Part shown: positions 44,841-58,089 of the stretch, piece by piece
Layout of the letters: every line of letters starts with the position of its first letter
Position numbering within the stretch: position 1 is the stretch's first letter
DNA from: Sinohyriopsis cumingii
Lineage: Eukaryota; Mollusca; Bivalvia; Unionida; Unionidae
DNA: 64,000 nt
Direction of reading: 5' to 3'
Assembly (NCBI GenBank): GCA_028554795.2
Contig: CM068831.1
Location: 30,780,659 to 30,844,658, forward strand
Notes under the pieces: generated by a model
Database searches by the model: none
Seen by the model: only the letters and a program-made list of their open reading frames with translations
What the model was told of the DNA's origin: nothing
Program-made: the position numbers and the translations under genes

Positions 44841-46485
44841 GACCAGAGCAATTCATTTAATAAAGATTACTTTTTGATGCTTTCCGTTTACCTGAAGCTT
44901 TGACAATTACAAGTGAAAAGTCTGCAAATATTGCCGTCGCAAGCATTAAACGTTCGTTTGACGAGTGTTGCTTCCGATATATGTATCGTACCCAGATATA
45001 CGCATATTATCAAATCCCAATTTGACCATCATCCATGTGATTAATTTATTTAAGGTAGTTGATTCTAATGAACCCTTGTCGCTGCATATCCCGTTATTTT
45101 GGTTTTTACTTCATATGACATTATACACTATATCCAGTTATTCAGTATTTAGTAGTGTGACTTTTGAAGATTACCAATCTTGTATCAAGCATGCATTTAT
45201 CTTCATTCTATCTTATTTCTGAGCTCAGGTGTGAGTCCCAAACGTTGATTACGGTCTAAATTGAAGGTTAGCAACTAAAATAAAATATTCTATTCTAAAA
45301 ATTTTAAACTTTTAAGGCCGAAAGTCTACAACACAAAGAACTGTAAAAGTTTATACAATTGATACCTCTTGTTCCAATTGGTAATGAAGGCTCACTCATT
45401 GGTTTTTATCCTTCATTTTACATTTCAGATCAAGAAATGGGTACAAAGCTACTTGAATTGTTGTTAAAATATAACCAAATTATCTGACTCGTTCCGATTT
45501 GAGAAAATTTTATGACATTAAACAGTTTAACCAAAAGAGTTGCGATAAACCTATTGGACATTAAAATGAACTTACGTGTATCAGCTGGAGAGATCATTTT
45601 AATATTTGTGGTGTGGGTGTTTTTAAGATAACAACAAACATATTTAGATCTTATGTGAGCAGCCAATTGTGTTTTATTTGTCTAAGCAATCTCAGCTGCA
45701 CATTTAAATGATTAGTGCATTTTTGATCAGAAAAGGTAGAGGTACATTTTCATTGATGATCTGTTCTCTTGGATATAACCTCTGTTTGGGAAATATAAAT
45801 CAGCAGATACAATGAGTAAGAACTGGCGATCAATGGACAAAAGTACCCTAGACACAAAATGAGAATTTAGTATTTAAATGACTCTATACTGACAAGTGAA
45901 AAAAAACCATCAATTTTTACTTTTAAATATAATGTTAAAGCTACACAATCTACCTTAAAGCGCCGTTTGACAGACTACCACTTTTGTCATCTACTTACCA
46001 GCACTTACACTTACTAACCAACACGCCGTTTGACTGACCTCACACTCTCATTCTCTGACCTAAAACTACACTTATTAACCGACAACCCGTTTTGACTAAC
46101 CGAGACTTAATTATTGATCAACCAGTACACACACCTACCAATCGTCAAAAAGATGAAAAGGGTAGGAGTGTTACTGCTTACACCAACATACTATCACCCA
46201 GAAAAAGTAGAAATGTTCTCATGCACCTACCCTAACCAACACGCCGTCTGACTGTCCAACACCCACCCCAAACAACTAACGAAAATGGTAGGAATATGAG
46301 CACGCTATTACCACGAACACATTTATACAATATCACACATAAGTGTGGAAAGTGGAAGTTAGAAAAATTGTAGGAATAGGCACATACCTATACCAGCAAG
46401 CACACGTATATACTATCAAACTTGGGAGCACAAGTGTAAAAAGAGGAAAAGGAAGGTTATACTCACTATACGCTTATGTCACGTG
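40103..46485. other. Long gene-poor stretch
   Basis: No exon or transposon protein recognised. A (GT)n tract lies at 44,801-44,837. From about 45,955 to 46,270 a degenerate tandem motif (ACTTACCAACACGCCGTTTGACTGACC-like) recurs three or four times. The frames at 41,920-42,297 and 42,069-42,284 overlap on opposite strands around a T-run and are not supported as genes. Confidence 0.45.
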
Positions 46486-47480
46486 TTTAGGCTCGAAGAA
46501 ACAGTAACACAAGAAAAAGTGAAAACAACAACCTTTGAAATAACAGTAATAATTTATTTCCCTGGAAGATTCTGTGAAAATGAAAAAGATATGAACTTAC
46601 AGTTTTAAGAATCAAACCAAACATAATCCAAGAATAATCCACGAATACAATTTTGAAGTACTAATAACAAAGTGTTCTACTGATTTCAAGTTCGAATCCC
46701 GACGAAGAATCCAAGATGGAAGACGATGACCTATGCTGTAACCTGAATTTTTGAAGTCTATAGTTCCTTGTAGAAACAAGAATTATTACTCCGGTTTTGG
46801 AAATAAAAATAAATTTCTTATAAGAGCTCTCTTTGATTAAGAGTCTCAAATGAGCAAATGTATTTTCCAGGAAAAAAGAATTAATACTTTTTAAATCCAA
46901 GTAATTTGAAATAACTCCAATCCAAATAATTTGAAATAACTCCAAACAGCACAACATATAACTTCTAGTGTAAGAAAAAGCCCAGCTACAACTGAGAATA
47001 ACTCTCCAAAACAGAGGTTATATCGTCTTCTAAAACGTAAACAAGGGGACACGTGATCATGTTCAAGAAGCTTATAGAAATTAAATACTTGTTAAAGATC
47101 ACGTCCACCCAGTCTGGCCCTGACGAAATCCAATCATTTATGTCTAAAAAATTAAAAAAAAAATTGTTTACATCTTAAACACATAGTGCCATCGTGACCT
47201 CGACAACAACCAATGATTTTAAATAAAAATAGAACTTGTTTACGTGGTTGCTGAAAAGTTTGAAACAATGTCAGGATTTAGATCTACACCTGATGTTTAT
47301 AGAAGGAACAGTCAAGGTCAAATTATTTCCTGAAAAAAGTATCATCTCTTGTGAAAAAATTTACATTACAATATCATGTAATGAAAAATAATTTTCTTTT
47401 AAAACTGATAAACAATTAAATTGAAATAAATATATATTAAATCAGATATAATTAAATCAAATGTACATAACAATACACAC
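46486..47480 (-). repeat. Diverged gypsy LTR (solo)
   Basis: Same block order as the 53,937 LTR: AGGCTCGAAGAAACAGTAACA, an AACAACAACC...TTATTTCCCTGGAA block, AATAATCCA...GAATA, TTCGAATCCCGACGAAG...CAAGATGGAAGACGATGACC, and near the end TTACATTACAATATCATGTAATGAAAA. It is much diverged. No internal coding sequence follows on either side. Confidence 0.6.
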
Positions 47481-50400
47481 AAATGTACTATCATAATATC
47501 ACAAATCACAGAAAATAGCTGACTGGGATTTAAGTTTTTGTTGCGAGCGAAAGACAAATAATAAATTAACAGATTTCTGGTAAAAATTGAGCAGTATCTC
47601 TGTTGTCTGACACCATGGGTGGCTCTGAAAATGGCCGTTGTGAGTGAACTAAGTATAGTTAATATGCACATCTTTTCACTTTTGTCTGTTACAAGATTCT
47701 TACTGGTACCCTATACACAAATTCTCGCTTCAGGCACCGTTGTCTCCCCATATATACTCTTCGTTTCCAGACTCCCGTTATCTTGGTCACGGCCCACATC
47801 GTCTTCACCTATACCTTGGGTTCTATATAGAATAGTTATAGAAGCCTGAATGCTTCCATTTTTCTTGGAGGTTTATGTTTAGAACAGATGACAAAATGTG
47901 CAAATGTGCCTCTGTATATAGTCCACGAATGGGTCGAAACTAATGGACAGATTACACCAATCAGAACGCGTCTGACATAACTCAGAGACGGTGTATTTTT
48001 ATGTTCAATCAGAATACAAAAGTCAAGCGATATCTCTTTGGCTCTAAATATTTATGAGAGTTACCTACAACTAACATGTTCGGAACAATGTGAAGACTTT
48101 AAAACATGGCTGAATTGAAGACGTGTTGCTGCTGTACGCCTGCAATATATGCTTCTTATGATGTGAATGATATTGTTATTATAGTTGCTGTAGCGAGTAT
48201 TATTTCAGAGGAAAAAGACTTGACTTTGGGTATGGCGTTTTGCAATGTCTTATCTAAGCAAGATTGTTTCCCAGCGGTACGTTTATTTCCTTCCTTAGAA
48301 ATGACAGCCTAAGTTGATTTAAAAATTAACAAGAGGGAAAGAGGGAAGAGTTGCAGACTCTTTATATCACAGAAAAATAAGAAAATCAGACATTTGTTTT
48401 TAGAAAACAACAGCAAGAGGTAAACAGAAGGTAAGAAGAGGAGATGATAAATTTGAAAATCCAACAGAAAAAAGGGAATGAAAATGAACTGTCAGTTTGT
48501 TACATCATATTTGGACGTAGTTAAGGAACCTTTGAGGGTTACTTGAAACTTCTTTGGCGAACCCTAAAACCAGGAAACCTTCACAAGACATGCCTTCTTA
48601 AACTTTCGTAGTTAGATTGACGTCCACTCCTGAGACGCCAGTAGCTGCAGCATATCACAAACACTAAGACTACAGCAGCGATACCAGCAAGAGGTCATTT
48701 ACATGAAACGTTTTAAGACAGTTATTGCTGACTTCATGCTCATAATTTCATGTTCGAAACCCAACGGGACTACTCAAGATCAATGCAATCTCTTAGAAAG
48801 AAAATACTACTCAAATGATTGTCAAGCATGAAAAATAAACACCTTCATTAATAAATGTGTGTATTCGAATATCTGGTCATTACGCAAAAGAATACATATG
48901 TTTGTGGTATATAATTATGAATAAGAATCACAGCCATTTCAAACACACCATATTGGGTAGTAAGTGTGGGTATTGCTCAGTAAATGAACCAAGTGTTGGT
49001 CCGTTCATTCGGGGTGTTGGTAAATAGGTGTAGCTGTTTGTCAGTAGGTGACAGGTCGTTAGTCAGACAAATGGCTAATTGGTTAGCAGATGTAGTTTTA
49101 ACATCACATTTCCCCTTAACTGTACATTTTTTTAAATGGAAAGGTCATGCTATAGTATCTTGTCCATATTTAGTAATACTTATCCTTAAAATGTTTTCGA
49201 AAATGACACTTGACTGACATAATGTTAATTTCACTCCTGTCCATATACATTTTTTAGAATAGAAGCCTCATGCTAAATTCCCCCTTGTCCGTGGCGGATA
49301 ATGTTTGTTCGTATATCACTACACATTGCGACTGATGTAACATCGCTAACAATAAATGTCGGATTCTCTTAAATTGAGATAGTGCTATAGAACTAGTCCT
49401 TTGAATAGCAATATTTTGTTTAGGAAAAAATAGATAGGGTACATACACTTTTATGTTACTATCAGTGAATGTGTATGTTTCTGTTTTTTGACAACAATTT
49501 CAACACATACTTTTGGTATTCTTGGATTGACTCCATGCGTTAAATTCCACGAGCAATCTTGCCTTTCTAGTTCTTGTTATGCTTTCATTTGAGATGAGCA
49601 CCCTACTTCCCTCTAAAGCTACATGATCGTAAATGCTTGGTATAAAAGTCTTTGTTTTTAATGTTGTTGCAAAATTCAAGGTTTTTTTATTATCTTGGCA
49701 TGATGCATTTATTTGCTAGCCTAAATAATTTTGGCTCACTTGGTGTTGTATTAATGATTTTCTTTGGTTCCTCCTCCGTCAATTTATATATTGACAGATC
49801 TTTCCGAGTTGACTTTCCTTTACGCTTCAATAATTTTTTACACAACAATTTATAGATGTTAACATTTTCTTTATCTTGGAAAATTCTTTTCGTGTCGCTA
49901 CTAAATTGTACAGCTCAGTGAAAAGTTAAATGAACAAAACATCTTACCTTTTTATAAGATGTGCCCTTACAACTGGAATCTTGAGCACAGCCGGATCATA
50001 ATCAGACCTGAATCTATAAAAGTATTACAATATTACAAAATATGACTACGTCAGAAAATGTCTAACATTACTAGAATATATGTTGGGACATCCACTAAGA
50101 CAAGGAAATCCCAGTCGAGGGGTGGCATTATTATGTAAGGGGAGGGAGGGCGTACGGGTGCTGATTGTAGTGGGGTGGGGGTAAAATATTCTAAACCTTT
50201 AACTGCGATTTCTTTGTCTATATACAAACTCCAACATAAACAATTTTTCTATCCCTATATCTTCTGTTGAAATTAAAATAACCTTAATTTTAAAAAAAAT
50301 AAAAAATAAAGCTTAGCGCATTCAGCGCATATAGTATTCATAGGTACAATTATTTCCGAACCTTTTTCTACAGGTCATTTGGTCTTAAAACATTTCATGA

Positions 50401-51002
50401 ATATCTAAATAATTACATCAGTATAATCATACTATTGATCTGCAGCTGTTACAAAAGAAAAATACTATAATAACAGTTATAATTGTTACGTATTGTCAGT
50501 CTTGTAAGTTCTAAGCGTGAGACAGAAACAAAATCAATTAATAGTATTGCCATATTATAATATTTAATCAATCGCTGCATATAAAAATAACATCAAATAA
50601 TCAATTTTGTTTTTAATGGAAATTTTAACTTTTGAAAAAGTAGTATATTATAATAACATAAAGTTTGAAAAAGTAGTTTCTACAAGTGCTGTGGCTATCA
50701 TGCGGACAACATGACTGAAAAAACCAGGTAGAGACAACCGGACTGAAAAACTAAGGTTAGCAAAGCAAAAGATTTTCCTCTCGCATGAATGAGGAAAAGA
50801 TATATCTGTTGAATTATGATATGAACATAACATCCTTTCTCGTGGATTCAAGTAACGAAAAATGTATTTATTGACTAATTGATCCTCGACAAAGAGAATA
50901 TTTTAGTAGTTATTTTACTTTTGATTTTATATACATAACTTCATGGAAAATGTTGCAATAAATTTAGAAAGGTATGCATGTGATATTAGCAAGACTGTAT
51001 AG
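47481..51002. other. Gene-poor; one possible first exon
   Basis: A plus-strand frame at 48,106-48,312 starts with an ATG in a reasonable context, encodes a Cys-rich then hydrophobic-acidic stretch, and has a GTACGT donor-like site at about 48,278. It could be a real first exon but has no partner. 47,600-47,850 is less AT-rich without motif. 50,098-50,180 is purine-rich with GGGGTGGGGG runs. Otherwise AT-rich. Confidence 0.35.
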
Positions 51003-51850
51003 TGTTACGAGTCTATGCTCTTAAAATAAGTAACAGAAAAGAATGAAGACAACAAGTTTTGTAAAATTTAATTAATAATTTCTTTCCCTAGAATAAAAAG
51101 TGTAAAAAAAAGGAAACAAAAAGAACTTACGGTATTGCGAATTAAATCCAAAAATAATCCAAGAATTATAAACACAAGTGTCCTATCAATGAAAAGTTCT
51201 AAGTGAATCTCAGTTCAAATCCCGATGAAGTTCAAGATAGATGGAGTTGACGTCTGTAATAATCTTCAAAGTGCATATGAGTCAACAGTTTCTTGTTGAA
51301 TCACAGAAAACATTATTCCAGTTTTGAATTCAGTATAAATTACAGTAAATGTCTTTATCCAAGAATTTTGTCAGGTCACCTTTCATATTTCCAGGGGAAA
51401 TTAATCACATGAATTCAATAATTTGAAGAAAATAAAATTCATCCTCAACTGGTCACGACATAATACAACTTAATGAATCAAGTGTTAAAAGCCCAACTGA
51501 AAATTTTTTATGGAAACATCAATTGTACAACTAACTAAAACGCAAAACAGATTCACTGATAGGGGTCAAGAGTTCATTCTTTTGGAAAAAGTTTGTTATC
51601 AATTGACACATGATAAAAATGACGCAGTCTTTGACCCAGCTTAAAGATTTTTTACTCTGAGACAGATAAAAAGAATATTAAAACAAGTTGTTTACTTGAA
51701 TAGCAACTCGGTCAATCAGCTCATACACATATAATCTAATGAAGCTATAAAGAACAAGAAAGATTGATATAATCAACCATAGGTCAATTTTACATGTGGT
51801 TTATACAAAAAAATAACATGAGAAAAAATATTATGAATGATACAAAGTAT
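51003..51850 (-). repeat. Left LTR (3' LTR of the minus-strand element)
   Basis: Begins TGTTACGAGTCTATGCTC and is collinear with 53,937-54,700 through the AACTTACGGTATTGCGAATTAAATCC, AAATCCCGATGAAG, CAACAG...TTGTTGAATCACAGAAAA and GGGGTCAAGAGTTCATTC blocks. The inner end is uncertain. Confidence 0.75.
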
Positions 51851-51893
51851 ACATGAAATAATACATTTCTATAAAGGGAAAGTGCATCTGCCA

Positions 51894-52532
51894 TTAAATG
51901 ATCTTTTCCCTTGATGTGCCTGATGTCAATATTATATTCCTGTAATAACAAACTCTACCTAGTAATCTCTGGTTTTTGTTTTTCATCTTGCCGATGAAAG
52001 TAAGGGAGTTCTGATCACTAATCACATTAATCGGAGAAGGAGATGAACTAATGTGAACTTCAAAGTGTTGTAATACCAATATCAAAGACAGACATTCCAC
52101 CTCGATTGTGGAATACTTTATTTGCTGCTTATTTAATTTCTTACAAAAGGAGCACACGAGATGATCAACAACATTTTTATCTTCTTGAATCAATATTACT
52201 CCAACCCCAACATCACTTGCATCAACAGACAGTTTAAATGATTGACATAAATTTGGAGCTATAAGAACTGGTGCACTCTTAAGTATTGCTTTTAACTTAT
52301 CAAAAGCCTCCTGACACTTTGTAGACCAAAGAATCGCATTTGAAATGAAATAACAAAGATGTACTTCTGTGGCATCAGTTTCACCAGTGGCCCTTTGAAA
52401 CAAATAGGAGATCGTAGGATCTTTTTCCTGTTCGACGACAAGTGATTTTCGTTTGTCACCCTGATTAGAATAAAGAGAATGAGTAGTTAAAACAGGATCA
52501 CTGTAGCAATACCCTTTGATTGATCCAAACAA
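51894..52532 (-). pseudogene. Gypsy RNase H domain fused to pre-integrase spacer
   Basis: A 212-codon frame. The first ~55 residues match the spacer seen at 58,640-58,810 (T-H-S-L-Y-S-N-Q-G-D-K, then E-K-D-P-x-I-S-x-L-F-Q-R). From about residue 68 it is the reverse transcriptase thumb/RNase H of Ty3/gypsy: W-S-T-K-C-Q-E-A-F-D-K-L-K, the catalytic-type D-A-S-D-V-G-V-G-V strand, Y-S-T-I-E-V-E-C-L, and M-K-N-K-N-Q-R-L-L. The fusion of spacer to RNase H is the scar of the internal deletion. The starting codon is TTG, so the frame limit has no biological meaning. Confidence 0.8.
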
Positions 52533-52539
52533 GGAGTGA

Positions 52540-53170
52540 AAGTGACCTCATCAAAAGCCTGACCAATACATTTGTCAGCTAAATAAATACTTTCCTGATC
52601 AACATCATTCTCAAGAGCTTTATTTGCCATAGCTCTCATAACAGCACACGCTGGGTATAAATCAGGGAATTCTTTTTTCAGTGGGATAGAATTTCTGATC
52701 CAAACAAAGTTTGTCAGTTACAAATGGATTAACCACAACCTTATCTCCAGCTAGGTCATTGCCTAGTAGTAAATGCCTAGTATTAGTCTCTTGCAAATTC
52801 GATATGAGTTTGTCCAGCTTCTCTTTTATAGTTCCTGAATTTTGGCCGATAAGCCTCAGGGATTAACTCATCACCCTTTAAGATGCATTCCATATCCAGG
52901 TCATAGTCAGCACTCTGCTTTACTGATAGGGATGAATAGATGTCTCAGGTTTGCCAGAATGTACACTCTGTAATAATATAGTACAGTACTCCCTATGCCA
53001 TTTCGAATTTTTAGCAATGTTTTTCAAAATGAGGAAATTATTTACCTACTTCTTTTTCTCTAAAAGGGGGCACAAACCTTATATTGTTAGTAACATCAAA
53101 ACTTGAATTTGTATGTAAAGTGGGAATGCGTTTTTCACTTGTCAGCTCTAATCCTCTTAATCTAAATTAA
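52540..53170 (-). pseudogene. Decayed gag/protease-proximal region
   Basis: Broken minus-strand sequence collinear with 58,400-58,640 of the plus-strand element: the A-N-K-A-L-E-N-D-V-N-Q-E and P-D-L-Y-P-A-C-A-V stretches can be read in shifting frames. No intact protease D-T-G triad seen. Confidence 0.5.
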
Positions 53171-53207
53171 TATTCCCTTTTTTCCTTCTCTCTTTCTTTC
53201 TGCAAAT

Positions 53208-53765
53208 CTAGATCCATTTGCATTTGCTTCTCTTTTTTCTGAAACTGCATTTGTTTCTCTCTCTCCTCTTTCTCAAGCAGCAGTTGCTGTTCTTCTTTCT
53301 GTAACTGCATTCGTTTCTCCTCTTTTTCCAGTTGCATTTGTTTCTCTCTCTCTTCTTTCTCAAACAGCGTTTTCCTCTTTTTTCTTTCTTTTCTAATTGC
53401 ATTCGTTTCTCCTCTTTTTCCAGTTGCATTCTCCTTTCTCTTTCCTCCTTATCTAATTGCATTTGTTTGTCCTCTTTATCTTTATGGTGTCCAAGTTTTC
53501 TTAACTCTAATTCCATCTTGTATTTTAATTTTAATTCCTTTACTTTTGTGTCAGATTTTGATACAGACTTACTGATCAAAAGCAAAGCACTTTTATCCAA
53601 AACATTCTTTTCCAACAAATATTGGACCAAGATATTCTTTATTTCTTGCTTCGTTAAAGAAGCGTTTGCCTCATAGAGATCATATTTTCTGGCAAGTGGA
53701 CGCAATTCATCTTTTTTTAAAGAAGTCTAACTGTTCCTGGTTATGATTTGAAATAAAGGTCTTAG
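53208..53765 (-). pseudogene. Gag-like N-terminal region with Lys/Glu/Gln coiled coil
   Basis: A 165-codon frame preceded by an out-of-phase N-terminal piece. Residues 1-45 resemble the SAP-like helical start common in Gag-like proteins of animal gypsy elements (R-P-L-A-R-K-Y-D-L-Y...L-T-K-Q-E-I). The rest is a charged coiled coil with repeated M-Q-L-E-K-E-E units encoded by a 30-45-bp minisatellite, later frameshifted into Arg/Cys-rich noise. Confidence 0.6.
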
Positions 53766-53936
53766 CTTTTAATGGCATTGTGAAAGAAGCTTGTTGCTTT
53801 CACTAAAGATTTCTAAAATGTGAAATAATAATTGGGATCTTAAAAATCCGAAACTAAGAGAATTTAAATTTCAAAAACAAAGTTTTCTGAAATATGTTAG
53901 CAAAATTTGTATCCCAAGGACGAACACCACAATTTC

Positions 53937-54890
53937 TGTTGCGATTCTATCCTCTTAAAATAAGTAGCAGAAAAAGTGAAGACAACAAGCTTTGGAAAAT
54001 TTTACAAATAATTTATTTCCCTAGAATACAAAGGGAAAAAAAGAAAACAAAAAGAACTTACGGTATTGCTAATTAAATCCAAAAATAATCCAAGAATTAT
54101 AAACACAAGTCCTATCAATGAAACGTTCTAAGTGAATCTCAGGTCAAATCCCGATGAAATTCAAGATGGAAGGTGATGACGTCTGTAATAACCTTTAAAA
54201 TGCAGATGTGTCAACAGTCTATTGTTGAATCACAGAAAATATTATTCCAATTTTGAATTCAGTATAAATTCCAGTAAATATCTTTATCCAAGAATTTTGT
54301 CAGAGCACGTTTTGTATTTCCAGGGAAATAAAAAATCACTTGAATTTAATAATTTGAAGAAAATAAAATTGAGCCGAAACTGGTCACAACATAATACAAC
54401 TTAGCGAATCATGTGTTAAAAGCTATAATGACAATCCTTTATAGACACGTCAGTTATTCAACTAATTTAATCGCAAAACAGATTCCCGGATGGGGGTCAA
54501 GAGTTCATTCTTTTAAAAAATATAAGTTTGTTATCAATTGACACATGATAAAAATCACGAAGTCCAGGTATGACCTTGACTCAACTTAACATTCTTACTC
54601 TGAAACAGATATAAACATATTAAACAAGTTGTTTACTTGAATAATAATTCGGTCAATCACTTCATGCACATAGAATGTAATGAACCTTTTTTTAGTTTTT
54701 TTACGTAAACGAAATACATATTTTTTTAAAAACTCAGTCAGGTCAAGCAGAAATGAACTCAATTTTGGACAAGGTCAAGTCCAGTAAACAATGTTACATT
54801 ACAATAGTATGTAATAAAATTTTTCAAAATATTTAAACTAACAGACAAATAATTAAATTAAATATGCATCACGTCCCGTTATAATAATTT
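53937..54890 (-). repeat. Right LTR (5' LTR of the minus-strand element)
   Basis: Starts near TTGCGATTCTATCCTCTTAAAATAAG (a variant of the TGTTACGAGTCTATGCTC end) and runs through the same blocks as the left LTR, continuing into AAGGTCAAGTCCAGTAAACAATGTTACATTACA at 54,769-54,801 and an AT-rich tail. The outer limit is approximate. Confidence 0.75.
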
Positions 54891-55663
54891 ATGATGATAA
54901 TAAATCGCTTATGAATGAATTAGACACAACTTGCAGTTGCTGATAAATCAGGAAGTCGAGAAAGTAAAATAATACACAAAGTAAGCAATACCATTAAATA
55001 AGAATGCCATCTGTAATTAGTCTACATAAGACACGTTTTTCTGTATATTTGGAAACATTTTATATTTTGATCTGCACACTATGGACACATTAGCTGAAAA
55101 CGATAGTAAAATATTAAATGACTCACTATTTGCATATTAATAACATTATTACGCAGATGATGCCGATGACCTCAGTCTTTCTGAGGGGTATGTGGCACTT
55201 ATTGCTACGCATATCAAAATAAAATCAAGCAAGAATAGAAACCACAATATGTATTAGAAAGATACACATTAATGCAAGACCAATGAAACTAATAGTGAAT
55301 TGTGAAAAGTCGCATTTAGAAAGAAAAAAACGGTACCTATGGCTCTATGTTAGAAGCATTACGAGTGCCTAAAATTAAATTTGAAATCAAATGAGTTTGA
55401 AAGAATAATGTTATTCGAAAACCTTGCAAAAGTCTATCTCACACATAGAGTGAAATGTTCAAAATTATTTTTGAATTTCAAAAATTTGGTCAAGATAGAA
55501 ATTTTCTTGAGCTTGGAAAATGCATTTCTAATGTAAATCAGTAAAGGCAGAAATTAATGTATTTATTGTATGCAAACGTCTTCGAACATATATCACTACT
55601 TATATTAGTTAATCATTTGTTCCGCTCGGCATGTTCAATGGGGTAGGTTAATTGTCAAATGTT
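54891..55663. other. No gene seen
   Basis: AT-rich with no recognised repeats or exons. Confidence 0.45.
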
Positions 55664-56100
55664 ACGGTCTACGGTCTTAAATTACGTAACAATTAAAGAG
55701 CCACAACCAACAAGTTTTGTTAGATTCAAAATATAACTTCGTTCCTTACATATAAAGTGAAATAAATAACAAATAATGTACAGTATATAGGAATTTCATT
55801 TTCCTAAATAGTTCAATCAATTCCAATAGATTCACTGTAATCCGAATAAGTTACAAACATATTCTGAATGATAAGTGTAATATCCTTTTTTGCTGAAGCT
55901 ACAGAATTCACTATTTTAAATCTAAACGTCTTTAAGTGAATTCACAGTAAAATCCAATACAATGCAAATACACTTGAAGTGAATTCAGGGAAAAATCCAA
56001 AATAATATTCTGCTTGACTATTATGATAATTATCCAATTGTCCTTTGAATAGGCTCATAGTAACAAGTTCAGCTATTAATATCCGAATATCTTTGAATAA
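55664..56100 (-). repeat. Diverged gypsy LTR fragment
   Basis: Begins TGTTACGGTCTACGGTCTTAAATTACGTAACA, the LTR terminus of this family, followed by an ACCAACAAGTTTTGTTAGATT block, and fades by about 56,100. Confidence 0.55.
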
Positions 56101-57600
56101 ATAGTCTTCACATTAATGCAATTCCAACAAAATGATTATCAATTTGAATAAGTAGGACATAATCCTCAATGTATCTGAATGCTTGATTCCTCGTGCTGTA
56201 ATATAAGCCGCGATAATTATTTACTATTTATACTTTCGTACAGTCTGTACGAAATATATTGTAGTCATAATATTCCCACACAATATCTTGTATATAAATA
56301 TAGCCACTATCAATATACAGTATTAGCACATGTGAAATATTTTCTGCTACCTATACATTCTTTCACAAAGAAAACAGCATCCGCATAATATATTGTTTGG
56401 GGTATAGTGCGATCAATAATCACTGTGGTAGGCAGATAAAACGGTATTATTGATCTGATGGACTAATTTCACTAAGCTGGAAGGGGAGGGCTCATCAAGG
56501 GTTCGCGTAAATAATGGGCTAGCGTGTGATTCAAAGGTAACATGGATTATAGAAGGAGTGGATCTCTCCCAGCTATTAAAATCCAAAGGTCCCATCATGA
56601 TGCTGCTTTTCCCCTCTAATTTCTTCTCTCACAAACTCTGATTATAACTGGCTACAGCAAAGATGAAGGCAAGGGTTTCAAGTGAAGAAAAATCAGTATT
56701 TAGGCCAGCATAAATCAATCCATATCTACCTGTGGAAACCGCTGAACTACTATCAACAATTACAGTTAGCCGTTGTCTATATGATAAATTACAACTATAA
56801 AACAAAGAACGAGAACGAGGTTAGAGAATTTCTATTGATTCCGTTTTTTATCCCTTTAAATAACTACTTTAAAGGTTTTTGCTTGGATCTTTGCTTGTAC
56901 TGTTCTCTAATGCTATGTCGGGAGACTCTTTTTCGCATTTAACATAAATTTCTTGAAATTCTAGCATATGATTTATATTGTTTATTCTCTGTTTGTGCAT
57001 GAAAATCGGTTAAAGATAATGTAATATCTAAATACATTTAACTGTCATCTGGATGGCAAAATGTTGTCGGTTATTGATATATCCGGAACGAATTTCTAGT
57101 AAATAGCAAGTAAGAAAAACATTTTACTTAGTAGAAAATTAACATGAATGATGACTAGAAATTTTGGTGTCTTTGAATTAATATAATAAGTGAAAATATT
57201 ATCTTCGACTATTAAATATGAAAATTCCAAAGAAATAAGAATAAATTGTTTCAAAGGAATGGAAAGGGAAAATATGAAAGAGACTGTGATTCACCAAAAT
57301 CTCTAACGCAATGTCAGTATGTAAAACAATGTTATCCTAAGTAAATTGTCTTATCAGGGAAATTGCCAGGTTAAAAGGTTCAGAGAAATATATAATGGTT
57401 AGATCCTACAAAATAAGTTGTATGATTAAGTCCTCTTTTCAATGTCACCTCATATTTTTAATTGTCAGTGATTAAATTTCACCAGAAGAAAGTTACGTGG
57501 ATCAAGGAAAAAAGAAAACAATAGTTAAACTTTTCATCAGTCTTTAGTGAAACAAAATATCCCGGATATATCTTGAGCGCTAATGTTTCCCAAAATAGTT
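56101..57600. other. Unassigned; possibly 5' part of the plus-strand gypsy element
   Basis: AT-rich. 56,400-56,620 is less AT-rich without motif. No 5' LTR for the plus-strand element was recognised here, so that element seems 5'-truncated or too decayed. Confidence 0.4.
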
Positions 57601-57614
57601 TTTGTCAAAATTGA

Positions 57615-57995
57615 TTGCTAGTATCGAGTGAAAAAAAGAATTCTAATTTAGACGTTAATAATTTATTTGCAGTCACATTCTACCTCCGTGTATCAAACAC
57701 ATTTGCGGTGATGTTAAGACTTACCATGATGAAGAAAAAGGTCGAAACTGTAGAAAATGCAGCTGACGATTTTTCCTGTACTAACAAAGTTTATTTCCGC
57801 ACTGAGTCTTCCACTCAGCAGTGTATTTGTAAAAAGACATTCCAATCTAATATGAACACTTCCAAATCTTAGTCTGTCACAACCTTTAGGAATCTATCTG
57901 ATAAAACTGATCATAAAGCCTTACCTCTTCCTACGTGCACCTATTGCAAAAAGGAACGGAACATTATTTCTGATTGTTACATATTTGAAATAAAT
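57615..57995 (+). pseudogene. Gag C-terminal relic with decayed CCHC knuckle
   Basis: A frame to 57,872 is followed, after stops, by C-T-Y-C-K-K-E-R-N-I-I-S-D-C at about 57,936-57,977. This matches the C-x2-C-x4-H-x4-C nucleic-acid-binding knuckle with the His position mutated to Asn. It is placed just ahead of the protease, as expected. Confidence 0.55.
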
Positions 57996-58089
57996 TAGCA
58001 ACAAATTGAGGACAGACTTATTCCAAATGCTCTTATTTCTTTGAGGTCAAGGCCACGGTCATGAATTGAAAGCAATACATTATTTCGAG

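Larger units (their letters stand above)
51003..54890 (-). mobile_element. Ty3/gypsy LTR retrotransposon with internal deletion
   Basis: Two similar LTRs (about 51,003-51,850 and 53,937-54,890) flank about 2.1 kb of minus-strand coding relics in the order gag-like, protease-proximal spacer, RNase H. Compared with the plus-strand relative at 57,600-61,140, the integrase and reverse transcriptase are missing: the frame passes from the spacer directly into the reverse transcriptase tail/RNase H. The LTRs differ by many substitutions and small indels, so the insertion is old. Confidence 0.8.

Noticed and set aside
47600-47850. Plus-strand 76-codon frame at 47,619-47,849 as a gene
   Set aside because: Coding-like composition is weak, there are no splice-bounded limits and no recognised motif.
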